A model generated the notes under the pieces. It made no database searches. It worked only from the letters and a program-made list of their open reading frames with translations, and was not told the origin of the DNA. A stretch of DNA of 64,000 nucleotides from Pseudomonas synxantha BG33R (GTDB taxonomy: Bacteria > Pseudomonadota > Gammaproteobacteria > Pseudomonadales > Pseudomonadaceae). Position 1 is the stretch's first letter, and each line of letters opens with the position of its first letter. Shown one piece after another: positions 1 through 13,000 of this stretch. The stretch lies in the NCBI RefSeq assembly GCF_000263715.2, contig NZ_CM001514.1, positions 1 to 64,000 on the forward strand. Reading direction: 5' to 3'. The position numbers and the translations under genes were made by a program.

Positions 1-19
1 TTCAACTTAGGGGATATCC

Positions 20-1537
20 GTGTCAGTGGAACTTTGGCAGCAGTGCGTGGAGCTTTTGCGCGATGAGCTGCCTGCCCAGCAATTCAACACCTGGATCCGT
101 CCGCTACAGGTCGAAGCCGAAGGCGACGAGTTGCGTGTCTACGCACCCAATCGTTTTGTTCTCGACTGGGTCAATGAGAAGTACCTGAGCCGCGTTCTCG
201 AATTGCTCGACGAACATGGCAATGGCCTCGCGCCCGTGCTCTCCTTATTAATAGGCAGCAAACGTAGCTCGGCACCCCGTGCTGCGCCGAACGCGCCTTT
301 GGCTGCAGCGGCATCGCAAGCTCAGGCGGCAGCGGCACCGGTTGCTGCTTCTGCTGCGCCTGCTGCAACGCCGTCCAAATCCTCTGCGCAAAAAAATGCG
401 CCGGAGCATGAAGAACCGTCTCGCGACAGCTTCGATCCGATGGCAGGCGCCAGCTCCCAGCAGGCTCCCGTTCGTGCCGAACAGCGCACTGTGCAGGTTG
501 AGGGTGGGCTCAAGCACACCAGTTATCTGAACCGCACCTTCACCTTCGAGAACTTCGTCGAGGGCAAGTCCAACCAGCTGGCCCGTGCAGCTGCCTGGCA
601 AGTCGCCGATAACCCCAAGCACGGTTACAACCCGCTCTTCCTTTATGGCGGCGTTGGCTTGGGTAAGACGCACTTGATGCACGCCGTGGGTAACCACCTA
701 TTAAAGAAGAACCCGAACGCCAAGGTTGTGTACCTGCATTCGGAGCGCTTCGTGGCTGACATGGTCAAGGCCTTGCAGCTCAATGCGATCAACGAGTTCA
801 AGCGTTTCTACCGCTCCGTTGATGCTTTGCTGATCGATGACATTCAGTTCTTTGCTCGCAAGGAACGTTCCCAGGAAGAGTTTTTCCACACCTTCAACGC
901 CTTGCTCGAAGGTGGCCAGCAGGTCATCTTGACCAGTGACCGTTACCCGAAAGAAATTGAAGGCTTGGAAGAGCGCCTGAAGTCGCGTTTCGGCTGGGGC
1001 CTGACCGTTGCGGTAGAACCGCCGGAGCTGGAAACCCGGGTCGCGATCCTGATGAAGAAGGCCGATCAGGCAAAGGTTGATCTGCCTCACGACGCTGCCT
1101 TCTTTATTGCCCAACGCATTCGCTCCAACGTGCGTGAGCTGGAGGGCGCGCTCAAGCGGGTCATCGCTCACTCGCACTTCATGGGCCGTGATATCACCAT
1201 CGAGTTGATTCGCGAATCCCTGAAAGACTTGTTGGCCCTGCAGGACAAGTTGGTGAGTGTGGATAACATCCAGCGCACCGTGGCCGAGTACTACAAGATC
1301 AAGATTTCCGACCTGCTTTCCAAGCGCCGTTCGCGCTCGGTTGCACGCCCGCGTCAGGTGGCCATGGCTCTCTCCAAGGAGCTGACCAACCACAGCCTGC
1401 CGGAAATCGGCGATGTGTTTGGCGGTCGCGACCACACCACGGTCTTGCACGCCTGCCGCAAAATCAACGAACTTAAGGAATCCGACGCGGATATTCGCGA
1501 GGACTACAAGAACCTGCTGCGTACACTGACTACGTGA
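20..1537 (+). CDS. dnaA: Chromosomal replication initiator protein DnaA
   Basis: Initiator of chromosome replication that binds DnaA boxes and opens oriC. The 505-residue protein has the full family layout: an N-terminal domain I (about 1-85), a long Ala/Gln/Pro-rich linker (about 85-165), an AAA+ core with Walker A GGVGLGKT near residue 210 and Walker B LLIDDIQF near 271, and the C-terminal DNA-binding signature [15 protein letters not shown]. The start is GTG at 20, preceded by AGGGGAT at 9-15, so only a sliver of upstream sequence is present and oriC is outside the window. It heads the dnaA-dnaN-recF-gyrB cluster, with 38 bp before dnaN. Its long linker is typical of Pseudomonas. Confidence 0.98.
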   Translation: MSVELWQQCVELLRDELPAQQFNTWIRPLQVEAEGDELRVYAPNRFVLDWVNEKYLSRVLELLDEHGNGLAPVLSLLIGSKRSSAPRAAPNAPLAAAASQAQAAAAPVAASAAPAATPSKSSAQKNAPEHEEPSRDSFDPMAGASSQQAPVRAEQRTVQVEGGLKHTSYLNRTFTFENFVEGKSNQLARAAAWQVADNPKHGYNPLFLYGGVGLGKTHLMHAVGNHLLKKNPNAKVVYLHSERFVADMVKALQLNAINEFKRFYRSVDALLIDDIQFFARKERSQEEFFHTFNALLEGGQQVILTSDRYPKEIEGLEERLKSRFGWGLTVAVEPPELETRVAILMKKADQAKVDLPHDAAFFIAQRIRSNVRELEGALKRVIAHSHFMGRDITIELIRESLKDLLALQDKLVSVDNIQRTVAEYYKIKISDLLSKRRSRSVARPRQVAMALSKELTNHSLPEIGDVFGGRDHTTVLHACRKINELKESDADIREDYKNLLRTLTT

Positions 1538-1575
1538 TGACACCAGCGCAGCTTATTAAGGCAAGGGACTAGACC

Positions 1576-2679
1576 ATGCATTTCACCATTCAACGCGAAG
1601 CCCTGTTGAAACCCCTGCAACTGGTCGCAGGCGTCGTCGAGCGCCGACAGACCTTGCCGGTGCTTTCCAACGTATTACTGGTGGTCGAAGGCCAGCAGTT
1701 GTCCTTGACCGGTACCGACCTGGAAGTCGAGCTGGTTGGTCGTGTGCAGCTTGAAGAGCCCGCCGAACCCGGCGAAATCACTGTGCCGGCGCGCAAGCTG
1801 ATGGACATCTGCAAAAGCCTGCCCAACGATGCGCTGATTGACATCAAGGTCGATGAGCAAAAATTGGTGGTCAAGGCTGGCCGTAGCCGGTTCACTCTGT
1901 CGACCTTGCCGGCCAATGACTTCCCTACCGTGGAAGAAGGGCCAGGCTCGCTGACGTGCAGCCTGGAGCAAAGCAAGCTGCGCCGCTTGATCGAGCGCAC
2001 CAGCTTCGCCATGGCCCAGCAGGACGTGCGCTACTACCTTAACGGCATGTTGCTGGAAGTATCCGAAGGCATCATTCGTGCGGTTGCCACTGACGGTCAC
2101 CGTCTGGCGATGTGCTCGATGCGTGCCGATATCGGCCAGCCTGATCGTCACCAGGTGATCGTCCCCCGCAAAGGTATCCTTGAGTTGGCGCGCTTGCTCA
2201 CCGAGCCGGACGGCAATGTCAGCATCGTGTTGGGTCAGCACCATATCCGCGCGACCACTGGTGAGTTCACCTTCACCTCCAAATTGGTTGACGGCAAGTT
2301 CCCGGATTACGAGCGTGTGTTGCCTAAAGGTGGCGACAAGCTGGTGATTGGCGATCGCCAGGCCTTGCGTGAAGCGTTCAGTCGTACTGCGATTCTGTCG
2401 AACGAAAAGTACCGTGGTATTCGCCTGCAATTGGCCAACGGCCAATTGAAAATCCAGGCCAACAACCCGGAGCAGGAAGAGGCAGAAGAAGAAGTGGGCG
2501 TCGACTACAACGGCGGCTCTCTGGAAATCGGCTTTAACGTGAGCTACCTGTTGGACGTGTTGGGCGTCATGACTACCGAACAGGTTCGCCTGATCCTGTC
2601 GGACTCCAACAGCAGCGCCCTGGTGCAAGAATCCGATAACGACGACTCGGCTTATGTTGTCATGCCGATGCGCCTGTAA
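1576..2679 (+). CDS. dnaN: DNA polymerase III beta subunit (sliding clamp)
   Basis: Ring-shaped processivity clamp that tethers DNA polymerase III to the template. The 367-residue length is exactly that of the family. The N-terminus (MHFTIQREALLKPLQLVAGV), the internal RRLIERTSFAMAQQDVRYYL stretch and the C-terminal YVVMPMRL are hallmark clamp sequences from its three repeated domains. It lies between dnaA and recF in the same orientation, 20 bp before recF, so co-transcription is likely. Nothing is unusual about it. Confidence 0.98.
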   Translation: MHFTIQREALLKPLQLVAGVVERRQTLPVLSNVLLVVEGQQLSLTGTDLEVELVGRVQLEEPAEPGEITVPARKLMDICKSLPNDALIDIKVDEQKLVVKAGRSRFTLSTLPANDFPTVEEGPGSLTCSLEQSKLRRLIERTSFAMAQQDVRYYLNGMLLEVSEGIIRAVATDGHRLAMCSMRADIGQPDRHQVIVPRKGILELARLLTEPDGNVSIVLGQHHIRATTGEFTFTSKLVDGKFPDYERVLPKGGDKLVIGDRQALREAFSRTAILSNEKYRGIRLQLANGQLKIQANNPEQEEAEEEVGVDYNGGSLEIGFNVSYLLDVLGVMTTEQVRLILSDSNSSALVQESDNDDSAYVVMPMRL

Positions 2680-2699
2680 TCATGCTCAGCAGAAGCTAG

Positions 2700-6225
<3,526 letters not shown>

Positions 6226-6230
6226 TCAGG
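6226..6230. repeat. Target-site duplication, left copy (TCAGG)
   Basis: The five bases TCAGG directly after the gyrB stop codon recur directly after the right end of the element (32188-32192). A 5-bp duplication is the hallmark of Tn7-family transposition. Joining the flanks restores TGATCAGGTAAACCTG, so the empty site contained the short palindrome CAGGTAAACCTG. Confidence 0.92.
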
Positions 6231-6275
6231 TGTCGATGGGCACATTAAGTGTCGCAAGTGGGCAAGTTACTGTCG
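6231..6275. repeat. Transposon left end with inverted repeat and two TnsB-type sites
   Basis: Terminal inverted repeat 6231-6255. Two direct copies of a motif follow each other at 22-bp spacing: GGGCACATTAAGTGTCG at 6238-6254 and GGGCAAGTTACTGTCG at 6260-6275. Tn7 ends carry 22-bp TnsB-binding sites, so these are inferred to be the transposase sites. A further inverted core, CACTTAAT at 6473-6480, may be a third site or chance. Confidence 0.85.
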
Positions 6276-6495
6276 TTGTTCAGAGTCCCAGCTCAGAGAC
6301 TGGGCTTACTTCCTAACCAAGCAGTGGGGAACGAGATCCCCGCTGATTTAGGAGGCTGGTGCTGACGAAGGTAATTTCTTTATTTCTTGCGGAACCGTGT
6401 ATGAACTGGTGGCTAGAAATACCGCAAGCGCTGCCAATCCCCGCCCAAAATCGCTGAACCGCGAAAGTTTCTCACTTAATGTGTAACGGGCGCAC

Positions 6496-6527
6496 AAAAA
6501 AGGGCTGCCAAATGGCAGCCTTTTTTA
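6496..6527. terminator. Rho-independent terminator in the left end (works in both directions)
   Basis: An A-tract, an 8-bp perfect stem GGCTGCCA/TGGCAGCC (6503-6510 and 6513-6520) with a 2-nt loop, then a T-tract. The symmetry allows termination on either strand. It would stop gyrB read-through before the cargo and may take over from the displaced gyrB terminator. The rest of 6276-6654 holds two small hairpins (CCCAG/CTGGG near 6287, GGGG/CCCC near 6388) and no gene that I can support. Confidence 0.85.
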
Positions 6528-6654
6528 TTTTCTAGATATTCATGTTCGAGTGGAGGGGGCTAATAAGGAAACTCGACCTAAAACTGCAATGCGTTTGATG
6601 GAAAACATAGCTATCAACATCCATACTGAGTAAAAATCAGGGAGGTGTTAATCA

Positions 6655-8517
6655 GTGACCTCGAAAGTACGGACACTTACTGGTGCTCAGTTCGCGACTG
6701 AGTTTGGCCTTCGTCCTAGAAATTTTGCTTGGTTGCTTGGCGCTGGGTGTTCCGCATCAGCCAACATCCCGACTGGATACATGATGATTCGCGACTTTAA
6801 GACGCGAATCTTCTGTCAGGAAAACCAGCTTTCACGACGTGAAGTCGATGCCTCGGATCGCATCTGGACGGCTCGCGTTGATGAGTTTTTCAGACAACGC
6901 GATATTCTACCGCCCCCAAATGACCCTCTTGAGTATGCGGCTGCCTTCGAGGCGATTTTCCCCCTTGAGGCACAGCGGCGCCAATACATCGCCGATAAAA
7001 TCGCCTTAGGTAATCCATCGTTTGGACACCGTGTGTTCGGTGCTTTGCTGAGCGCGGGAAGAATACCCTGCATCTTCACCACTAATTTCGATCCCTTGAT
7101 CGAGCAAGCATCAAACTCAGCGGTTCAGTTACTACCCACCGAAAGTCGGAGCCTTCTGACCGTCGCAGCAATCGATAGTGCAGACCGCGCAATACGAGCA
7201 ATGGGTGAATCTGACTGGCCTCTGCTCGTTAAAATTCACGGTGATTATCAGTCGCTTAAAATAAAAAACACCGGAAGCGAACTAGAAGTTCAAGACTCAA
7301 AGATGCGCCGAGTTTTGACATCCGCATGTGAGCGATTCGGGCTCGTTGTTGTGGGTTATAGCGGAAGGGATTTCTCCGTAATGGAAGCACTTGAAGAAGC
7401 GCTGAAAAGTCCGGATCGATTTCCTAGCGGTCTATATTGGATCAATGGGACACCAGACAACATGCTGCCAGCGGTTAAGCAGTTGCTAGACAAAGCGACG
7501 GCAGCGGGCGTACCGACTAGTGTAGTGAAAGTGCCAACCTTTGATGAGTTGGCGGCGGATGTAATACGCGACTTTGTGGATCTCCCCGCAGAGATGCTAA
7601 AGCATGTGATGGAGGCTCAAAAGCCGGCCGCTCTAGCGCCTGTAAACCCACCAACCACACCGGCTCGAAAATATCCGGTGTTGAGATTTTCTGCACTGTT
7701 GGTTGAACAGCTACCTTTATGCGCACGAAAAATTGAACTAGAAACCCCCTCCACAACGGCATCAATTAGAACACTGCTGAAAGAGGCTAACGTCAGGGCA
7801 GTCGTAGCTTGTAACGGACGAGAGGTCGCTGCGTTTGGCAACGACCAGAAATTATTGCAAGCGTTAGAACCCTTGGGTCCAAAGCTCAGCGGAACCATCA
7901 CCCTTAGACCTGAAAGAGACAGCTGGGCATTAGGCTTACTGTACGACGCTTTGGTCCGCACACTTTCGCGAAAACGCCCGTTGACTCAACGCTTGCGGAA
8001 TACCGGCCACGCCCTACTTGTCGCCTCGGACCGACCAAATGAGCCTTCTGAAAATATAGCTCAAAGGGCTCATGTATTGAGCGCATTAAAGAAGGCGTAC
8101 GATGCCCCATTAACCGGCAATGTGCCCATCTTGAAGCTTCCTTATGCCGAAGGGATTAATGTCCGGCTAGATCGTTTCAACGACATGTGGTGGTTGGGGT
8201 TCGACCCCTTTACTTTTGTAGATGTACCGCACGACAAAAAAACGGCCCAATCGACTGACGGGGCAAATATTCATCAGCCGTACCGTGGAGATCCCGCAGG
8301 CGACTGGAGACGCGAAAGATGGGCACGTAAATACAATGGTAATTGGGCAGCAATCATTGATGCCTGGGCAAAACTCCTCGTGGCGGACCCAGAAATCAGC
8401 CTTACGGCTCTGGGTGTACCCTCTGCCGAAGGGGTCGATGCCCACTTCAAGCTATCCCCTACCACGGCTTGGAGCAGCCCATCTCACCACCATGCCTATT
8501 TCGAAAGGACGCAGTGA
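6655..8517 (+). CDS. SIR2-APAZ effector of a SPARSA short-Argonaute system
   Basis: NADase effector partner of a short prokaryotic Argonaute. The 620-residue protein starts at GTG 6655, 9 bp after GGGAGG. Its N-terminal SIR2 domain shows LLGAGCSASANIP (27-39), TTNFD with the expected catalytic Asn at 144, KIHGD with the expected catalytic His at 195, and VVGYSGRD (232-239). The C-terminal portion (about 340-600) is the expected place for the APAZ domain that binds the Argonaute. In this family, guide-directed recognition of invader nucleic acid activates NAD+ depletion and abortive infection. It overlaps the Argonaute gene by one base. The domain order and gene order are those of SPARSA; the defence role is inferred from the family. 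Confidence 0.9.
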   Translation: MTSKVRTLTGAQFATEFGLRPRNFAWLLGAGCSASANIPTGYMMIRDFKTRIFCQENQLSRREVDASDRIWTARVDEFFRQRDILPPPNDPLEYAAAFEAIFPLEAQRRQYIADKIALGNPSFGHRVFGALLSAGRIPCIFTTNFDPLIEQASNSAVQLLPTESRSLLTVAAIDSADRAIRAMGESDWPLLVKIHGDYQSLKIKNTGSELEVQDSKMRRVLTSACERFGLVVVGYSGRDFSVMEALEEALKSPDRFPSGLYWINGTPDNMLPAVKQLLDKATAAGVPTSVVKVPTFDELAADVIRDFVDLPAEMLKHVMEAQKPAALAPVNPPTTPARKYPVLRFSALLVEQLPLCARKIELETPSTTASIRTLLKEANVRAVVACNGREVAAFGNDQKLLQALEPLGPKLSGTITLRPERDSWALGLLYDALVRTLSRKRPLTQRLRNTGHALLVASDRPNEPSENIAQRAHVLSALKKAYDAPLTGNVPILKLPYAEGINVRLDRFNDMWWLGFDPFTFVDVPHDKKTAQSTDGANIHQPYRGDPAGDWRRERWARKYNGNWAAIIDAWAKLLVADPEISLTALGVPSAEGVDAHFKLSPTTAWSSPSHHHAYFERTQ

Positions 8518-9962
8518 TGAGCCAAGCTAACAAGGCCAAGATTTCCCCGTTTACGTTGTTAGATGAGCCACTACTCACATTCTCCCCAAATGATGTTAGA
8601 GCTACAGATGTTCACCCTCTGCGTGGACTGGTAAATCATGGGCCATTTACAAAAGAAGCGTTCACTCGGTACACACCAAAAATTCGAGTAGCCACCGTTG
8701 GGCCAAATGCAGGTTGGATACAACGGGGTGACCTCATGAAACTTTTGAAAGTCCCCCACAGCCCCGCAGACAGAAAAGAATACGTCCCGGCTTTCCCCGG
8801 CTTCGAGCGTCTCTTTCATGCAGAACTGGTATCCGCACCAGCAGAAACACATATTAGATGGCCTGATAACTTACTTGACCAGACACAATCTCTAACCCCG
8901 CCACAAGTTCTTTTTCAAGCCATCTCCGAGGCACTAACTCGACTCTCATTAATGAGGGAGTTGTTTGATGTTGTCCTAATTCACCTACCAGACAAGTGGT
9001 CTCATGCTTTCAGAGATACTGGATTCGATGCTCACGATAGTCTTAAAGCAATCGGCGCACGCTATTCAATACCAACACAAGTAGTTAATGATCGATCGTT
9101 CAAGTTTTCCTTCAAAGCCTCGATTGCTTGGAGATTATCAATAGCCCTATACGTTAAAGCAGGGGGAATTCCGTGGAAATTAGCACCTAGCGCAGTTGTG
9201 CCGGCAGACACTGCATATATCGGCTTAGCTTATGCAATCAAAGGTAATTCTGAAAAAACCGGCTTCGTCACTTGCTGCTCACAAGTTTTCGACATGGATG
9301 GCGGTGGAATGGAGTTCGTTGCATTCCAAGCGGTAGACCCTGTAACGGATATCATTGAAGCGCGCCGCAACCCGTTTTTAACTCGCAACGATATGCGTTC
9401 TGTCATTTCCCGCAGCCTGGCGCTCTATCAACAAAGAAATACTGTACTTCCACGCAGGCTGGTGATTCACAAAACAACCGCCTTTAAGCCTCAAGAAATA
9501 CAGGGTGCCATGGATGCTCTAGCCTCAGTCAAAGAGGTCGAATTTATTGAAGTAAGTAGCCGTTCACACTGGCGTGGTGTATGGCTCATCGACTCAGGCA
9601 AAAACAACCCACCTAGCCAAGCCGCAAAGTACCCTGTCCCAAGAGGCACTATGGTAATGCGCTCCGGCACTTCAGCTTTACTCTGGGCGGCCGGCAATGC
9701 AGCAGGGGTATCTGCATCAGGTAACTATTACCAAGGGGGCAAGAGCATACCGCGCCCTTTGGCCCTTACTAGACACGAAGGAACGGGGCCTCTCGAACTC
9801 ATAGCAGCTGAAGTTCTTGCTCTGACAAAGATGGACTGGAACAACGACGCTCTCTACGACCCGATGCCAGTGACCATCAGCTACTCTCAAGCGCTTGCAA
9901 GGACAATTGCGAATGTCCCAGACCTGCCTGGCAGCACCTATCCGTATCGCTTATTCATGTAA
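8517..9962 (+). CDS. Short prokaryotic Argonaute (MID-PIWI) of SPARSA
   Basis: A 481-residue protein starting at ATG 8517, overlapping the SIR2-APAZ stop as TGATG, with AAGGA at 8504-8508. The length fits short pAgos, which contain only MID and PIWI domains. The C-terminal half has PIWI-like features such as LPRRLVIHKTTAFKPQEIQG and the terminal YPYRLFM (Argonautes commonly end in hydrophobic residues that contact the guide 5' end). I could not find a DEDX catalytic tetrad, as expected for the catalytically dead short clade that signals through its effector. It would form a heterodimer with the SIR2-APAZ protein. A hairpin (AACGCT/AGCGTT, 9969-9983) lies in the 88-bp gap to the convergent DRT1 gene and may be a weak terminator. 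Confidence 0.88.
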   Translation: MSQANKAKISPFTLLDEPLLTFSPNDVRATDVHPLRGLVNHGPFTKEAFTRYTPKIRVATVGPNAGWIQRGDLMKLLKVPHSPADRKEYVPAFPGFERLFHAELVSAPAETHIRWPDNLLDQTQSLTPPQVLFQAISEALTRLSLMRELFDVVLIHLPDKWSHAFRDTGFDAHDSLKAIGARYSIPTQVVNDRSFKFSFKASIAWRLSIALYVKAGGIPWKLAPSAVVPADTAYIGLAYAIKGNSEKTGFVTCCSQVFDMDGGGMEFVAFQAVDPVTDIIEARRNPFLTRNDMRSVISRSLALYQQRNTVLPRRLVIHKTTAFKPQEIQGAMDALASVKEVEFIEVSSRSHWRGVWLIDSGKNNPPSQAAKYPVPRGTMVMRSGTSALLWAAGNAAGVSASGNYYQGGKSIPRPLALTRHEGTGPLELIAAEVLALTKMDWNNDALYDPMPVTISYSQALARTIANVPDLPGSTYPYRLFM

Positions 9963-10050
9963 GGCGCTAACGCTCAAAGCGTTCACTTTTAGAGTCAAAT
10001 TGACTAGAACACACCATGCGTGGAAGTGACCATATACATCCCCCACGAAG

Positions 10051-13000
10051 TTATGGCCTTCCCTTGTAACCAGCGGGCGCTGCCTTGAGCTGCTTGGGTG
10101 CCCTAGCAGGCTTAGTCGACTTGAAGGGAGCGGGGTCAAGTTCGAACACACTCACGGCGACCTGGTTATTGCCGTGAATATGCGCAACCAGACGATCATG
10201 CTTAGGAAGTGGTACCTGGGCAGTGGAGCCCCCAAACTCTCCGGAATTGGCAAGCACCACAGGTTGGTACATATGGAAATGCAACGCTGCAACCATGTTG
10301 TCAAAGGTCTGCACATCCTGATTCAGGGCAGCAACCAGAAATACGTCTGAGCGATCCCTAAGGTCCGCTACTAAATCAAGATCAGTAGCGTCATAGCAAA
10401 TGGCTGCGGCAAGGCGCGTTGGTGAAGTCGTACCAATCGGCAGCTCCACCAGAGTCACATGAGGTCTATACCCAGTGATTCCCATCTCCCGTTCGAGCTT
10501 CATCGGGTGGAGCTTTCCCTGCCACACATACTGAATACTTCGGCCATGGTCTGGCGCATCAGTACGTATTAACCAAAGCCCTTGATTGATCGGCCCTCCA
10601 CATTTATCAGAATGCATGAAGGTCAACCCTGCAAAGATATTGGCCTGGAGCTTGTCAGAAAGCCGGCGCAGGAAGAACACATGTTCAGGATGCACTGCCA
10701 ACTCAGGAAAGAGGATTACATCCACGGCGGGAATATCTCCCGCCCCCTCAGGCAGGGCTTTGGCCGAAGCCCAAGCTCGTAGTTTCGCGTGTGCCAGCCG
10801 ACAGACCTGAGCCAGATGGCGGCGATGTTCCGCCAACATCCCCGGTGTCCAATGCGTAGGGTCTTTAGTATCGAAGTCATCCATCTTCGGGCGAAGGGTT
10901 TGAACAATGGCAACTCTGAGGGGGCGATCTACAAGCGGTGCATTGTCACTAGTCGGAATGACATAGATGGGTGTGTTACTCCGCCCACCATACAACGCAC
11001 GCTGTATAGCAATACGCTTTTCCAAGAGAGCCAGCAATTCACCTGGGGTGCGTACTGTGCTGACCGGGGCCGCGTCGTTGGCCTTGAACTCAATGCCTGG
11101 CCACTGGAGCAAAGTGGAAAGGAAACCTGACAACCAAGGAGAAATTGGGGCTGGCTCATCAGTCAAACCGCTACTCGAATTAAGCATGCCAAAACGCCGC
11201 TTGTACCAACTACTCCGAATTCCCCTATAACGCCCGACATCCTCCGTCAACAGAAATCGACGACTTGTGAAATCAAACTCACCAGTCAAAGCAGACCTTA
11301 GGACTCGTCCTAGTCCGTATAGCCAGGCCCCCTCATCACTGACCCATTCAGGCCGCGCATACAAAGGATTGGCCTGCTCTTGCTCTCCTGTGAGATTGAC
11401 TTTTAAAAATCCAATTTCATCAGGCAGCGACTGAATTTCTGACCAATTGGAGCACGTCAAACTAATATCTACAGGACTCAATCCGGCAGAGAGCTGCGTC
11501 TCAATACCAAGCTCACTTAGAAGAGCCTTTGCCAGCATAAGAAGTCCATTCTCCTGCCCAAAAATATTGAATGGATCTTGCATTACTCGTAGCAACTGAC
11601 GAGTTTCCAAAGCACTCCCTGCTTTATATTTGCTGAAATTGACTCGACTGATCTCTACAAGAGAAGGTGGAACAAATTCCCTCCATTTTGGCGGGCGGCC
11701 ACCGCGCTTACCGATTGCCTCAATTAAGAGATCAGGCCTTTCAAGGGCAACAGTACTTACGATTGCTTGGAGTAAGTTCTCATCGCTAGTAGCCCGGAGA
11801 CCCTCTGACAGCCATACCCCGAAACGACTTGAGTTGGGATGCATCTGCTGGGTGACCAAAGCTGATGGAAGTATTTCCAGCAGCCCCCTAGCTGACACGG
11901 GCTCGAACACCATGGCACTCCGAAGCTTGAGATAAGTCGGCTCCAGCGATGGCTCTAAAATAGACTTGATTGGTACGCCACAGTCACCAATTGATGCCAG
12001 GTAAAGAAAGGCCTGCTGCAACAAGTACCAGGGTGAATCATTTCTTTCGATGACTATTTTTCTAGCAAAAACTCCTAACTCTTGCCGATACCCCTCGATA
12101 TCGACTGCGCTAGGGTACTCCTCCATATCCCGAAAGCCCGTTTCACTTACACCAGCTCGCAGGAGATCGGCGGCCACATACTCGGCCGCCCGAATTTCAC
12201 GATCTTGCTTCGGTCTCAGCCATTTGATCGGCACGTTAAAGAGTTTGGCGTCTAGGGCTTCCAAAACCGGATCAAGCAACCGAGGGTGCGGAAACAAGTC
12301 CAATCCACACCGAAGCAACAAAACTAGCGCCGGGTTCTCAGCCCAGCATTTGATAAGTTTGCGAGCGGTCGATTCGAACTCATGCGCTAGCGCCATTCCA
12401 CTTGTTACGCGCTCACCAAGAGACTCGCCAGTATTATCCGGCGCGCTGATGTCGGTCATCGCGAGACGCTGCCTCATCAGGTCGGCAAGCCGTGTTGCCA
12501 CGAAACGCTTGACTGTATCGTCTCGAACATCAGTGGCAGGTGCCGCAATTGTTGCCAACTTTAATTGCGAGGCTGGAGGCTTATCTGCCCCCTCAAGCTG
12601 CTCCGTAATCCAAAGCAAGCCTTCAAGCCCCCCGGCAGCCTGTGCTAAGGAGTCAAGATCAAACGTTCCGCTAAGCTCCGCCCCCAGCACCCCCATCAGC
12701 GTTGAAACGTTATTCTGTGCGGACATGGATCGATAAGGGGTGACTGAGCACTTTCCTTCGGATAGGCCAATTAGCTTAGTAGTCCCGAGTAGCTTGCAGT
12801 GGGCATCGAGCAGGTCCAGAACGAACTTCTGGACCTGCTCCAAGAGTGCCGCACAGCGACTGGGGGCTTCAACGACGATCCGCATATCGTCAACGTACCG
12901 ACAATAATCGAGCACCTTGATCTCACTACCAAGGTCGTGGGCTTCTTTCGCAGCCTGGTCAACTGACCTGTCGAAACGGACAAGGTAGGCATTGGCTAGA

